Source: Paracoccaceae bacterium (GTDB lineage Bacteria; Pseudomonadota; Alphaproteobacteria; Rhodobacterales; Rhodobacteraceae). Taken from it: DNA of 64,000 nt. A program made the position numbers and the translations under genes. Of this stretch, positions 19,499 through 29,177 are shown in pieces. The notes below the pieces were generated by a model. It did not search any database. It worked only from the letters and a program-made list of their open reading frames with translations, and had not been told where the DNA came from. Position 1 is the stretch's first letter. Each line of letters opens with the position of its first letter. The stretch spans positions 1 through 64,000 of the forward strand of contig JAIXPH010000020.1 in the NCBI GenBank assembly GCA_027486345.1, written 5' to 3'.

Positions 19499-20395
19499 AT
19501 GACGTCCCAACTTCCCCTGAACGCCCTGCGCGCCTTTGAGGCGGTGGTCCGGACCGGATCGTTCAAGGCGGCGGCGGATCAGTTGTTCGTCACGCAAAGC
19601 GCCATCAGCCATCAGGTCAAACACCTTGAGGACTGGTTCGGCCTGCCCCTGTTCGACCGCAGCGCCAATCGCCCCCAGCCCCTGCCGCAGGCGCAGGGGC
19701 TGGCGCGCGCGCTGTCGCTGTCGCTGGCCGAGATCGGGGCAGCCTGCCAGCGGCTGCGGGAACACAGGTTTTCTCAACCCCTCGTGATCGCCGCCATCCC
19801 CTCGGTCGCGATCTGCTGGCTGATCCCGCGCCTGACCTCGTTCCGCGAACAGCACCCCGATATCGACATCCGTGTTGTCTATGCCATGCACGGGCGCGAC
19901 ATCGATTTCCGCGATGTCCATCTGGCCTTTGTCTTTGGCCGCCAGGCCCCCGACCTGCCGGGGGTGACGGCGCTGCCCTTCCTGCCCGGCACATCCGTCC
20001 CGGTGTGCTCCCCCGCCCTGGCCGGGCGTCTGGCCGTGCGCGGCGATACCGGTCCTGCCGCGCTGTCATGGGCGCTTTTGCATGACACCGACCTGTCGGG
20101 CTGGCAGGCGTGGTTCGCACGGGCAGGGTTGCCGGATCACGCCCCCGCGTCGGGCCCGATGTTTGAGGATTTCAACCTGCTGCGCGCCGCCGCCTTGGCC
20201 GGGCAGGGGGTGGCGCTCTGCCCCGAGGCGATGATCCGCCCCGACCTTGAGGCGGGCCATCTGGTGCGCCTGTCCACCGTCAGCGTGATGGAGGATTTCG
20301 GGTATCATCTGCTCTCCGGCCCCTTGGCGGGCAGCATGATGCAGCGGCAGGCCCAGGCCTTTCGCGACTGGGCCTTGGCGGGGCGGGGCGTCTGA
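19499..20395 (+). CDS. LysR family regulator (GcvA-like), divergent from creatinase
   Basis: 298-residue transcription factor. Winged helix-turn-helix at about residues 5-62 (LNALRAFEAVVRTGSFKAAA, then QSAISHQVKHLEDWFG), followed by a type 2 periplasmic-binding-like effector domain. Sequence style (ALRAFEAV...LFVTQSAISHQVK) matches the GcvA/AmpR subgroup. ATG at 19499 has GAGG at 19490-19493; an upstream in-frame ATG at 19475 lies inside the palindrome and lacks a ribosome site. Divergent placement suggests creatine or a product as effector; this is inference. Confidence 0.9.
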   Translation: MTSQLPLNALRAFEAVVRTGSFKAAADQLFVTQSAISHQVKHLEDWFGLPLFDRSANRPQPLPQAQGLARALSLSLAEIGAACQRLREHRFSQPLVIAAIPSVAICWLIPRLTSFREQHPDIDIRVVYAMHGRDIDFRDVHLAFVFGRQAPDLPGVTALPFLPGTSVPVCSPALAGRLAVRGDTGPAALSWALLHDTDLSGWQAWFARAGLPDHAPASGPMFEDFNLLRAAALAGQGVALCPEAMIRPDLEAGHLVRLSTVSVMEDFGYHLLSGPLAGSMMQRQAQAFRDWALAGRGV

Positions 20396-20481
20396 GGGCC
20401 AGCCCCAAAGCCCGTCTTCTGGAAACGCTGAAATTCCGATTGTGGCCGAACTGCGGCGCCAAAAAGGCTTGAGCTGGTGCA

Positions 20482-20501
20482 ACCTTTGGTTAACCTAAGG
20501 T
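20482..20501. promoter_or_regulatory. 20-bp near-perfect palindrome upstream of the glycosidase-like gene
   Basis: ACCTTTGGTTAACCTAAGGT is self-complementary except at one symmetric position pair (9 of 10 pairs). It is followed by an A/T-rich stretch with long T-runs up to the gene start. It looks like an operator for a dimeric regulator. Confidence 0.45.
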
Positions 20502-20554
20502 CAATCTGCATCTTGGTTCAGTTGTTTTGTGTTTTTTAAGGCGTGGGTGTGCCT

Positions 20555-22336
20555 ATGGACGCAGTGACGCTCTTTGCGGGGGCCGCCAATGTGCTGGCAG
20601 ACAGCCAGTCGGTGACGGCCGACCACTTCGGCTATAACCACACCGGCTTTCGCCCCTTTGGCCGCTTTCAACGCCAGTTGGAGGATGATCCCGTCGGCCT
20701 GATCACCTGGCCCGGCGGATCGGTGGCCGAAAACCTGAGCGGGCATTATGGGCTGGGTTATGACGACCTGTGGAATGACCGTTTCGGCTTTGGCCTGAAC
20801 GATGTCTTTGCCACCGCCCGCGCGCGGGATGCCGCGGTGTCGATCGTCTTGCCGACCTTGCCCTATCAGGGGCGCGAGGAAGCCATGCAGGCCGATATCG
20901 ACAGTTTTGTGGCCCGTCTGGGATCGGGGGATTTCGGACCCGTCCCGCGCCGCCTGATCCTTGAGGTGGGCAGCGAGTATTATGCGACCTTCGGGCCGGG
21001 TGTCGAAAGCGCCGCGATCTATGGCCGCCTTGCCGATGCCACGGTGCAGGCCCTGTCGCGGGCGCTGTCCGATCCAGCGCTGAACCCGGACGGGATCGTG
21101 CCGGAGCTTGCCCTGCAAGCCGGGATTTCCGCCGCCGCCGATGCCGCCATCCGCGAAGAGATGGAGGATGCCTCATTGGCGCAGGTGGACATGCTGATCC
21201 ACCACCGCTTTCCCTTGCTGACGGGTGGGGTCGATGACAGCGCCGACATCCTTGCCGGGGCGGTGAAGGACTGGGCGGCAGACATGGCCGCGGTCGGCGC
21301 CTCTCGTCCCGGGGTGTTCCTGTCCAGTTACAACGTCGGCTCCCTGACGCGCGAGGAGGCCCGTGCCAGTTATGTGGCGGATCGAGTAGCGGCAGGAGAG
21401 GTCGTCGATCCGGCGACGATCAACCTTGAGACGCGCAATGACGCCGAGTTTGAGCGTTACTGGCAAGACCAGATGCAGTTGCGTGACTACGGACAGGATC
21501 ATCCGCGCGTCCTGCTGGAATTGCACGCCCGCACCGGGGCGGTGGGGATGGAGGCCGCCAGCGCCTACGGGGTGGACATGATCCATGCCGGGCGCCTGAC
21601 GGGAACCGATGCCAACGGCCAGCCGCAGGATTTCATCGGGCAGGAAATGCTCGACATGATGGCCGAAAGCCTGATCGACACCCGGCCCTTGGCGCTGTCC
21701 CTGCGCAATCGCGCGGTCGAGGATGTCGCGACCTACGTCTGGGAGAATGACGACAAGCTGGTGGCCTTCATCGCGCTGCGCGATCAGCCCCCCGGAGAAT
21801 TGGATGTCCGCGTGCCGGGTCTGGCCAAGGGGGCCTATCATGCGGTCTGGGCCGAATCCCTGCGCGCCGACATCCCACAGGACTGGATGGCGCGCTTTGG
21901 CATTCCTGACCGGCCCGATGTGGACGAAGAGCCGGAATCGCACAGCTATGCGCTTGGCCTGCGCGAAAGCGTGGATGTCAGCCGGGAGGGCGGTTTTCTT
22001 AAGCTGACCACGACCCATGAGGATCAGGTGATCCGTCTGGTCTTCGCCAAGACCGAAGAGGGCGCAAGCGACATCGCCACATGGGCCGAGGGCATGCCGC
22101 TGTCGCTGCTGCGCACGCGGTCGGATGTCACGCCGACCGAGCCGGTGCCGGATACCGCGCCAGAGCCGATCTCTCCGCCGCCGGTTGCCGCGCTGCCCAG
22201 ACCTGCCGATGCCGATCTGCCAGAGGCCGCCCCGGACGCCGATGCGGATGACCCCGAACCACAGGACTCAGGCGATCTGTCCGCGCTTCTTGGCGGGGCC
22301 GTGCTGGCCTTCGGACTGCTTCTTGTGGCGGTTTGA
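20555..22336 (+). CDS. Glycoside hydrolase-like protein with C-terminal membrane anchor
   Basis: About 593 residues; family uncertain. Features recall clan A TIM-barrel glycosidases (GH39/51/79-like): an early LITWPGGSVAEN strand and, near residue 141, ILEVGSEYY, where those families usually have GNE with the acid/base glutamate; here the asparagine is serine. A later LLELHARTGAVGMEA could be the nucleophile region. After about residue 520 comes a Pro/Ala/Asp-rich linker and a terminal hydrophobic helix (LSALLGGAVLAFGLLLVAV), with no N-terminal signal peptide. GTG codons at 20543 and 20549 are alternative starts; AAGG lies at 20538-20541. It is in the same direction as the upstream LysR gene but 159 bp away. 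Function is not established. Confidence 0.6.
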   Translation: MDAVTLFAGAANVLADSQSVTADHFGYNHTGFRPFGRFQRQLEDDPVGLITWPGGSVAENLSGHYGLGYDDLWNDRFGFGLNDVFATARARDAAVSIVLPTLPYQGREEAMQADIDSFVARLGSGDFGPVPRRLILEVGSEYYATFGPGVESAAIYGRLADATVQALSRALSDPALNPDGIVPELALQAGISAAADAAIREEMEDASLAQVDMLIHHRFPLLTGGVDDSADILAGAVKDWAADMAAVGASRPGVFLSSYNVGSLTREEARASYVADRVAAGEVVDPATINLETRNDAEFERYWQDQMQLRDYGQDHPRVLLELHARTGAVGMEAASAYGVDMIHAGRLTGTDANGQPQDFIGQEMLDMMAESLIDTRPLALSLRNRAVEDVATYVWENDDKLVAFIALRDQPPGELDVRVPGLAKGAYHAVWAESLRADIPQDWMARFGIPDRPDVDEEPESHSYALGLRESVDVSREGGFLKLTTTHEDQVIRLVFAKTEEGASDIATWAEGMPLSLLRTRSDVTPTEPVPDTAPEPISPPPVAALPRPADADLPEAAPDADADDPEPQDSGDLSALLGGAVLAFGLLLVAV

Positions 22337-22346
22337 TCCGGCTGGA

Positions 22347-23225
22347 TCAGCCCACGACAGCCAACAGGGGGCCGAGCAGCGGGTTGGGAAAGCGGCGCTC
22401 GCGCGTGACGGCGTAGAAGGTTTCGCGCATGCCCTCCAACCGCCCGGCCTCGACCAACAGGCCTGTGGCAAGTTCGTCCTGCACAACGATGGTGGGCAGG
22501 ACGGCCACTCCGGCATCCTCGCGGGCCAAGAGACGCAGCATCGCCATGTCATCCGCCTCTGCCGCGATCATGGGCAGGATATCCTGCCGCGCCACCACGG
22601 CATCAAAGGCCGCGCGCAGGGCGGTGCCGGGGCCCGGCAGCACAAGGGGCAGGGTGGCCAGAACCTCGGCCACCGGACGCGGTGACGGGCCCAGACGCGC
22701 GCGCGTCCCCACCAGCGACACGGGCTGTTCCGCCAAGCGATGCACCAGCCAAGGGCTTTCAGCCTCGCGCGCGGGGGCGAGATTGGTCAGCACCACGTCC
22801 AGCGCCAAGGCGTCCAGCGCGCGCAGAAGTTCCGCCTGCGATCCCGACTGGATCACCACATCCACATCCGCCCGCCCGATGAGGGGGCGCAGGAACTGCA
22901 TCTGGAAGTTGCGCGACAGCGTGGCCAGCGCGCCGACCCGTAACGCGCGACGGCTGCGCCCCACCTCGCGCAGGGTGGCGGTCAGGTCGTCGGCGGTGCG
23001 GAAAATCGCCTCGGCATGGTCCAGCGCGATGCGCCCGGCCTCGGTCAGCACAAGCCCGCGCCCGCGCCGTTCGAAGAGGTCATGGCCAAGAACGGCCTCC
23101 AACGCCTTGATCTGCGTGGACAAAGCCGATTGCGACAGGTTCAGCCGCCGCGCCGCCCCCGTCAGGGTGCCATCGGTCGCCACGGCCCGGAACAGGCGCA
23201 GGTGATGCAGGTTCAGCGGATGCAT
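22347..23225 (-). CDS. LysR family regulator, divergent from dabBA
   Basis: 292 residues. Helix-turn-helix at about 3-60 (LNLHHLRLFRAVATDGTLTG, then QSALSTQIKALEAVLG) followed by the effector domain. ATG at 23225 is preferred; a TTG four codons upstream is possible. The carbon-concentrating DAB operon of Halothiobacillus is also accompanied by a LysR gene, so this protein probably controls the adjacent dabB-dabA in response to inorganic carbon status. That is an inference from position. Ends 10 bp from the convergent glycosidase-like gene. Confidence 0.88.
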   Translation of the reverse strand: MHPLNLHHLRLFRAVATDGTLTGAARRLNLSQSALSTQIKALEAVLGHDLFERRGRGLVLTEAGRIALDHAEAIFRTADDLTATLREVGRSRRALRVGALATLSRNFQMQFLRPLIGRADVDVVIQSGSQAELLRALDALALDVVLTNLAPAREAESPWLVHRLAEQPVSLVGTRARLGPSPRPVAEVLATLPLVLPGPGTALRAAFDAVVARQDILPMIAAEADDMAMLRLLAREDAGVAVLPTIVVQDELATGLLVEAGRLEGMRETFYAVTRERRFPNPLLGPLLAVVG

Positions 23226-23226
23226 T

Positions 23227-23243
23227 GTTCTGTCCAATAGAAC
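23227..23243. promoter_or_regulatory. Candidate LysR operator upstream of dabB
   Basis: GTTCT and AGAAC form a dyad around 7 nt (GTCCAAT), containing a T-N11-A core. It sits immediately before the LysR start and about 100 bp before dabB, the usual place for an autoregulatory LysR site. Confidence 0.5.
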
Positions 23244-23328
23244 GATATCCGTCGAAATATGTAATTTTCTGAAATCAGGTCAACCGCTATCTCGCCCTCA
23301 ACGGTTTCGCACATCGGAGGTCTTGAAG

Positions 23329-24894
23329 ATGATGCCCTTGCCCCCGCTCTCCTTCCTCGCGCCTTTGGCCCTGATCGCCGTGGCTTTGCTGGCCCTGACC
23401 CGACCCCACCGCCGTCCCAAGGCGCTGCCCGCGCTGGCCGAAGGGGCGGCGGGCCTGTCCATGGTTCTGGCCCTGCTGTCGGTCGCGCAACTCTTGGCCT
23501 TCGGTCCGCAGGCGGCGGCGCTGGGCGATGGCGCGCTGATGCTGGCGCTGCGGCTGGACGCGATCAGCGCGACGATGGCGCTGCTGGTGGCCTTTGTCGG
23601 CTGGATCGTGGTGCGCTATTCCCGCCGCTATCTGGACGGCGAGGCGCGCGAGGGGGCCTTTCACGGCCTGATGCTGGCGGCGCTGGCCTCCGTCCTGATC
23701 CTTGTGCAATCCGGGTCGCTGCCCGTGCTGGTGTTGGCTTTTGCGGCCGTTGGCTTGTGTCTGCGCGCGCTGCTGCTGTTTTACCCGGACCGGCCCGAGG
23801 CGCAGCGGGCGGCGGCGAAATTCTCGCTGGTCTGGGGCGCGGGTGATGCTGCGCTGGTCATCGCGGCGGTGCTGCTGGTCTGGGCCTATGGCACGGCGGA
23901 TATCGCCGCGCTGGGGCTGGCGGCGGCGGGTGGTCTGCCCGTGGCGGCCAGCTTGGCCGTGGGCTTTCTCGTGCTGGCGGCGGCGCTGAAGACGGCGGCC
24001 TTCCCGCTGCACGGCTGGCTGACCGAGGTGATGGAGGCCCCCACGCCGGTCTCCGCCCTTTTGCACGCCGGGATCATCAACGGTGGCGGCTTCCTTCTGA
24101 TCCGTCTGGCCGAGGTGATGCAGGGCTCCGCCGGGGCCATGGCCGCGCTGGTGATGCTGGGCGGCTTCACCGCGATCTTCGGCGCGGCGGTGATGCTGAC
24201 GCAAAGCGCGGTCAAGACGGCGCTGGCATGGTCCACCGTGGCGCAGATGGGCTTCATGCTGTTGCAATGCGGGCTGTGTCTCTGGGCGCTGGCGCTGCTG
24301 CATATCGTGGCCCATTCGCTGTACAAGGCGCATGCCTTCCTGTCGGCGGGCGGTGCGGTGCAGGCGGTGGCAGCGGTTCGCAAACCCGGTCCGGTGGCGG
24401 TGCCCGATTTCGCCGCCGTGCTGCGGGCCTTCGCACTGGCCCTCGCGCTTTATGTCGCGGTGGCGCTGGGCTTTGGCCTGATCGTCGGGCCGAAGTCGGT
24501 GCAGGCGCTGGCCTTGGGCGTGATCCTGATCTTTGGGGTGGCCTACCTTGTCGCCCAAGGTCTGGCCGATGCCGCGCCCCGCGCGCTGACGCAGCGGACG
24601 GCGCTGGCCTCCTTGACCGCGGCGGTGGCCTACTTCGGCTTTCAGGTCATCGCAGGCGCGCTGTGGGGTCCGTCCCTGCCCAAACCCCCGGTGATGGGCG
24701 CGCTGGAATGGGCGCTGGTGGTGCTGGCGCTGATCTCCTTCGGCCTTGTCGCGGTGGCGCAGGCGCTGTTCCCGCTCTGGGCACATCACCCCGCGACCGC
24801 CGCCCTGCGGGTGCATCTGGCCAATGGCCTCTATCTGAACGCTCTGCTGGACCGGCTGATCGGCGGCTTCCGCGCGCCGGTTTCCAAGTCCTGA
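23329..24894 (+). CDS. dabB: DabB: NuoL-like membrane subunit of inorganic carbon transporter
   Basis: 521-residue polytopic membrane protein of the NADH-quinone oxidoreductase subunit L/antiporter family. About 13 hydrophobic helices; conserved family stretches include [34 protein letters not shown] and [18 protein letters not shown]. Its neighbour is dabA and it lacks other Nuo genes around it, so it is the cation-coupled half of the DAB (DUF2309) CO2/bicarbonate accumulation pump rather than complex I. ATG at 23329 is 8 nt after GGAGG (23316-23320). 22-bp gap to dabA, same operon. Confidence 0.92.
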   Translation: MMPLPPLSFLAPLALIAVALLALTRPHRRPKALPALAEGAAGLSMVLALLSVAQLLAFGPQAAALGDGALMLALRLDAISATMALLVAFVGWIVVRYSRRYLDGEAREGAFHGLMLAALASVLILVQSGSLPVLVLAFAAVGLCLRALLLFYPDRPEAQRAAAKFSLVWGAGDAALVIAAVLLVWAYGTADIAALGLAAAGGLPVAASLAVGFLVLAAALKTAAFPLHGWLTEVMEAPTPVSALLHAGIINGGGFLLIRLAEVMQGSAGAMAALVMLGGFTAIFGAAVMLTQSAVKTALAWSTVAQMGFMLLQCGLCLWALALLHIVAHSLYKAHAFLSAGGAVQAVAAVRKPGPVAVPDFAAVLRAFALALALYVAVALGFGLIVGPKSVQALALGVILIFGVAYLVAQGLADAAPRALTQRTALASLTAAVAYFGFQVIAGALWGPSLPKPPVMGALEWALVVLALISFGLVAVAQALFPLWAHHPATAALRVHLANGLYLNALLDRLIGGFRAPVSKS

Positions 24895-24916
24895 CCCCCA
24901 CCCAAGGAGAGACGAG

Positions 24917-27274
24917 ATGTTCCTGAAACATACCCAAATCGCCCCCGACCGGGTGTCGGAACTGCTGCGCGCCGCCGAGGCTGCCGCCCGCGCCATTCCC
25001 CCGGCCTTTCCGCTGACTGCCACCGTCGCGGTGAACCCCTTCCTTGGCCAGACAGGCGAGGATCTCGCCACCGCCAGTGCCCGCATGGCGCGGGTCGCGG
25101 GGCTGCACCTTACCCTGCCGCGCGCCGATTACGCCGCCAAGGTCAAGGTGGGAGAGATCAGCGACGATGACCTCGCCGCCGCGCTGATCGCCTGCCCGTC
25201 GGGGTTGAAGCCCTTTGATCTGGCCATCCTCAAGGCACGGCTGCGGCAGGATGTCCCCGCGCCCGAGGCGCTGCCCACCGTGGCCGATCTGGCGGCGCGG
25301 ACGGGGGCGGTGGATTGGCCCGCCGTCATCGCGCGCTGTCTTGGCCTTTGGGCGGCGGGGCAGTTCGACCGGGGTCAGGCACTCTGGACGCCCGCGCCGG
25401 GGCGGGGGGCCTATGCCGCGTGGCGCGATTGGGCCACCCATGACCTGACGCCCGAGATTGCAGGGCTGTCCGGCTTTTGCGCTCATGTCGCCGCTGCACC
25501 CGACAGCGCCGAACGGGCCATCCTGCGGGCGGCGGAACGGCTGGGCCTGACTGAGGGCGCGGCGGAAACCGCCTTCCATCGGCTGCTGATTGACGTGGGC
25601 GGCTGGGCGATGCATGCGCGCTGGCTCTTGTGGCAGGCCGAGTTGAACGGGGGCACGGATGCGACGCTGACCGATCTCTTGGCGATCCGGCTGATCTGGG
25701 AAGAGGCGCTGCTGAACCAGACGCCGGAACTCTCCCTGCCTTGGGCGCGGGTGGTGGCCAGACATGCCGACCCGGTGCAGGCGACGCCCGACACGGTTCT
25801 GGATGCCATACTGCAGGATGCCGCCGAACGCGCGGCGCAGCGGCGCATCGCGGCGCGGCTGATTGGGCCGATGGCGCAGGCCGACCGGCCCGCCTTGCAG
25901 GCGGCGTTCTGCATCGACGTGCGGTCCGAGGTGTTCCGCCGGGCGCTGGAATCGCTTGACCCCGACATTGCCACGCTGGGCTTTGCAGGGTTCTTCGGCC
26001 TGCCGGTCGCCCACCGCCCGCATGGCACGGATGAGGTGGACGCCCATCTGCCCGTCCTGCTGAAACCGGCGCTGACGGCCCATTCCCATGCCGCACCCGA
26101 TGTGGAAGAGGCCGCCCGCATCGCCGCGCGCACCACCCGGGCTTGGGGGCGGTTTCGGCAGGCGGCCGTCTCCTCCTTCGCCTTTGTCGAGGCGGCGGGG
26201 CCGCTCTACAGCTGGAAGCTGCTGAAATCGGCCCTGGGCTTGGCTGAGGGCGCGGAGAAGGACCTCGCCCCGCAACTCGATGTCGCGCTGAGCGCAGAGG
26301 CCAAGGCCAAGACCGCCGCCGCCGTCCTGCGCGCCATGAGCCTGACGACAGGTCATGCGCGGCTGGTGCTGCTGCTGGGCCATGGCGCGCAGGTGACGAA
26401 CAACCCGCATGAAAGCGCCTATCACTGCGGCGCGTGCGGTGGGCAGACCGGTGCGGTCTCGGCCCGGCTGCTGGCGGCGCTGTTGAACGACCCCGAAACG
26501 CGGGCGGGTCTGCCCGCGCAGGGGATCGACCTTGCGGCGGATGTGCACTTCATGGCGGGATTGCATGACACCACCACCGACCGCATCACGCTTTATCCCG
26601 ACCAGCCCGCGCCCGACCATCAGGCTGACATCGCCGCCGCGCAAGAGTGGCTGCGGCGGGCCGGTGCCTTGGCCCGGGCCGAGCGTGCCCTGCGGCTGCC
26701 GGGGGCCAAGGCCTGGGACGTGGCGTCGCGCGCCACCGATTGGGCCGAGGTGCGCCCCGAATGGGGTCTGGCCGGATGCGCCGCCTTCATCGCCGCGCCG
26801 CGCGCGGTGACCACGGGGGCCGATCTGGGCGGACGGACCTTCCTGCACAGCTATGACTGGCAGGCGGATCAGGGCTTTGCCACGCTGGAGCTGATCCTGA
26901 CCGCCCCTGTCGTGGTGGCCAGCTGGATCAGCCTGCAATACTATGGCTCCACGCTCGCGCCGCAGGTCTTTGGCGGGGGCAACAAGCTGATCCACAACGT
27001 GGTGGGCGGCTTCGGCGTGGTCGAAGGCAATGGCGGCCGCCTGCGCGCGGGTCTGCCGTGGCAGGCGGTGCATGACGGTGCACGGGCGGTGCATGATCCC
27101 CTACGGCTGACCGTGATGATCGAGGCCCCCGCAGAGGCCATCACAGCCATCCTGTCCCGGCACCCGGGCGTCAGGACGCTGTTCGACAACGGCTGGCTGC
27201 ACCTGATGACGCTGGAAAAGGGCCGCCCCGCCGCGCGCTACCGCCCCGGACTGGCATGGGCGACGGCGGTCTGA
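24917..27274 (+). CDS. dabA: DabA: zinc-dependent inorganic carbon transporter subunit (DUF2309)
   Basis: 785-residue cytoplasmic protein distantly related to beta-carbonic anhydrases. With DabB it is thought to hydrate CO2 vectorially and trap bicarbonate, powered by an ion gradient. The four zinc ligands known from Halothiobacillus DabA are present: C332 and D334 in FCIDVRSE, H489 in GHGAQ, and C504 in HCGACGG. The 15-residue H-to-C spacing equals that in the characterised protein. ATG at 24917 follows AAGGAGAG. No RuBisCO or carboxysome genes are in view, so the role here may be anaplerotic. Ends at a strong terminator. Confidence 0.95.
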   Translation: MFLKHTQIAPDRVSELLRAAEAAARAIPPAFPLTATVAVNPFLGQTGEDLATASARMARVAGLHLTLPRADYAAKVKVGEISDDDLAAALIACPSGLKPFDLAILKARLRQDVPAPEALPTVADLAARTGAVDWPAVIARCLGLWAAGQFDRGQALWTPAPGRGAYAAWRDWATHDLTPEIAGLSGFCAHVAAAPDSAERAILRAAERLGLTEGAAETAFHRLLIDVGGWAMHARWLLWQAELNGGTDATLTDLLAIRLIWEEALLNQTPELSLPWARVVARHADPVQATPDTVLDAILQDAAERAAQRRIAARLIGPMAQADRPALQAAFCIDVRSEVFRRALESLDPDIATLGFAGFFGLPVAHRPHGTDEVDAHLPVLLKPALTAHSHAAPDVEEAARIAARTTRAWGRFRQAAVSSFAFVEAAGPLYSWKLLKSALGLAEGAEKDLAPQLDVALSAEAKAKTAAAVLRAMSLTTGHARLVLLLGHGAQVTNNPHESAYHCGACGGQTGAVSARLLAALLNDPETRAGLPAQGIDLAADVHFMAGLHDTTTDRITLYPDQPAPDHQADIAAAQEWLRRAGALARAERALRLPGAKAWDVASRATDWAEVRPEWGLAGCAAFIAAPRAVTTGADLGGRTFLHSYDWQADQGFATLELILTAPVVVASWISLQYYGSTLAPQVFGGGNKLIHNVVGGFGVVEGNGGRLRAGLPWQAVHDGARAVHDPLRLTVMIEAPAEAITAILSRHPGVRTLFDNGWLHLMTLEKGRPAARYRPGLAWATAV

Positions 27275-27301
27275 CCGGCTGCGGACCCGAGAGGCTGAAA
27301 G

Positions 27302-27336
27302 GGGCCGCGCGGTGCATCGCGCGGCCCTCTTCTTTC
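27302..27336 (+). terminator. Rho-independent terminator after dabA
   Basis: GGGCCGCGCG (27302-27311) and CGCGCGGCCC (27318-27327) form a perfect 10-bp stem with loop GTGCAT, followed by TCTTCTTTC. It starts 28 nt after the dabA stop. Confidence 0.9.
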
Positions 27337-27481
27337 GTATAGATACATTGTTTTCAATACGTTGCCCCAAAGGCGGTCAGCCCGCGCTGCTAAAACCCTC
27401 TCCGGTTCTGCCGTACTGACAAGAGATTGGGGGTCACCTTGCCCAAAGGCGGTGGCAATGACCATTTAAGGAACAAAGAAG

Positions 27482-29113
27482 ATGCGGGTTACGATCAAGG
27501 CCAAGCTGATCGCTGTCATGGCAGCGGTGTTCTGTCTTTGGGGCTATACAACCTTTCTCGGTCTGTCCAAACTCGGCGCCGCGCAGAAAGCCTATGATTA
27601 CTCCATTGACGTTGAGCTTGCGCAGGTGCTGGAGATCGAAAAACTGGTCACCAGCAAGAAGAACGTCCGCATCGGCGTGGGCTATGTGCTTCTGACCCCG
27701 GCGGAGGCTGCGGCAGGGCTGCGGGACAAACGCATTCAGGTCGTGGAAACCAATGCCGCCGAGGTGGATCGTCTGATCGCGAGCCTTCTGAGCTCTGCCA
27801 CCGATCCGGCACTGGTGGAGCGGATCAAGGCCTTTGACGTGATCCACAAGGCCGCCTTCGATTTGCAGGTCAAGATCATCTCCCTGAACGGCGAAGGAAA
27901 GCAGGCGGAAGCCATGGCGCTTTACTTCAGCGATGGTCAGACGACGGCCGAAAAGATCGACGCCTCCCTTTATGAGATGCGCGATTACATCAAGGGTCAG
28001 GTCCATGCCCGTGCCGATCTCGTGGGGGCGGATTATCGCGCGGCACGGACGGAAATTCTCGTCCTTTTCGGACTCTCCGGTGTCGGGACGCTGCTGGCCC
28101 TGGCCTGGGTGATCCGCAGCCTGACGCGCGGGCTTGCCGCGTCGATCCGCTATGCAAAGGCGATCGCCGCGGGAGATCTGAGCAAGACGCCGCGAGTCTT
28201 TGGTCGCGACGAGATTGCACAGCTTCTGACCGCCCAAACCGAAATGATCGTCACCCTGCGCGATATCGTGGGACGCGTCAGCAGCGCCGTGCGCAATGTG
28301 GCGCTGGGGGCCGGGCAGATGGCCGCCACCGCCGAAGAGTTGAGTCAGGCCGCCGGAGAGCAATCCGCCTCGACCGAGTCGGTGTCCTCCGCGATGACCC
28401 AGATGATGGGCAACATCCGCCAGAGCGCCGACAATGCCGACATGACCAAAGGCATCGCGGCGAAATCGGCGAAGGATTCCGATGAGGGCGGCCGCGCGGT
28501 GGCCGAGGCCGTTGCCGCGATGCAGACTATTGCAGATCGCATCCTGATCGTTCAGGAAATCGCGCGCCAGACCGACCTTCTGGCGCTGAACGCCGCCGTT
28601 GAGGCGGCGCGGGCGGGCGAACATGGCCGGGGCTTTGCCGTGGTCGCCGCCGAAGTGCGCAAGCTGGCCGAACGCAGCCAGATGGCCGCCAGCGAAATCT
28701 CGACCCTGTCGGCCAATACCGCGCGCTCAGCGGCGCGGGCGGGTGAGATGCTGGCGGGTCTGGTGCCGGACATTCAGCGCACCTCGGGTCTTGTCGGCGA
28801 AATCTCCTTTGCGGCGCGTGAGTTGTCGGGGGCGTCCGGTCAGGTCTCGCTTTCGATGCAGCAGTTGGACCGCCTGACCCAATCCAACACCTCTGCCGCC
28901 GAAGAGATGGCGGCGGCGGCAGAGGAATTGTCCTCGCAGGCCGATACGCTGAGCGAGACGATGGAATTCTTCAAACTCGCCCCGTCTGAGGCCAAGCCTG
29001 TCCCAACCGAGGCCGTGTTGCGCCCGATCGGCAAAGGGGCGTCCAAAGCGTCGGCTGCCGAGGAGTCAGGGTCGGGCCTCCAAAGCGGCTCCCCTTTGCG
29101 CCGGGTGGCGTGA
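27482..29113 (+). CDS. Methyl-accepting chemotaxis protein
   Basis: 543-residue transmembrane receptor. Helix 1 at about 7-29, a four-helix-bundle-type periplasmic sensor at about 30-190 (helical, rich in A/E/K), helix 2 at about 191-212, HAMP near 213-265, and a coiled-coil signalling domain to about 505. The conserved hairpin tip ([20 protein letters not shown] to VRKLAERSQ) lies around 359-402. No C-terminal CheR-binding pentapeptide. No che genes are nearby, so it is an orphan receptor. ATG at 27482 with AAGGA upstream. Ligand unknown. Confidence 0.93.
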   Translation: MRVTIKAKLIAVMAAVFCLWGYTTFLGLSKLGAAQKAYDYSIDVELAQVLEIEKLVTSKKNVRIGVGYVLLTPAEAAAGLRDKRIQVVETNAAEVDRLIASLLSSATDPALVERIKAFDVIHKAAFDLQVKIISLNGEGKQAEAMALYFSDGQTTAEKIDASLYEMRDYIKGQVHARADLVGADYRAARTEILVLFGLSGVGTLLALAWVIRSLTRGLAASIRYAKAIAAGDLSKTPRVFGRDEIAQLLTAQTEMIVTLRDIVGRVSSAVRNVALGAGQMAATAEELSQAAGEQSASTESVSSAMTQMMGNIRQSADNADMTKGIAAKSAKDSDEGGRAVAEAVAAMQTIADRILIVQEIARQTDLLALNAAVEAARAGEHGRGFAVVAAEVRKLAERSQMAASEISTLSANTARSAARAGEMLAGLVPDIQRTSGLVGEISFAARELSGASGQVSLSMQQLDRLTQSNTSAAEEMAAAAEELSSQADTLSETMEFFKLAPSEAKPVPTEAVLRPIGKGASKASAAEESGSGLQSGSPLRRVA

Positions 29114-29177
29114 CGGCCGCTTGCCATGCGCGTGCAGGTCGGGTGTTATCCCGGTCTGGCAGGCAAGGGGAACGCGC

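Noticed and set aside
24647-27094. 815-codon minus-strand frame opposite dabA
   Set aside because: DabA has intact zinc ligands and family motifs on the plus strand; the antisense product is arginine/glutamine-rich with no motif.
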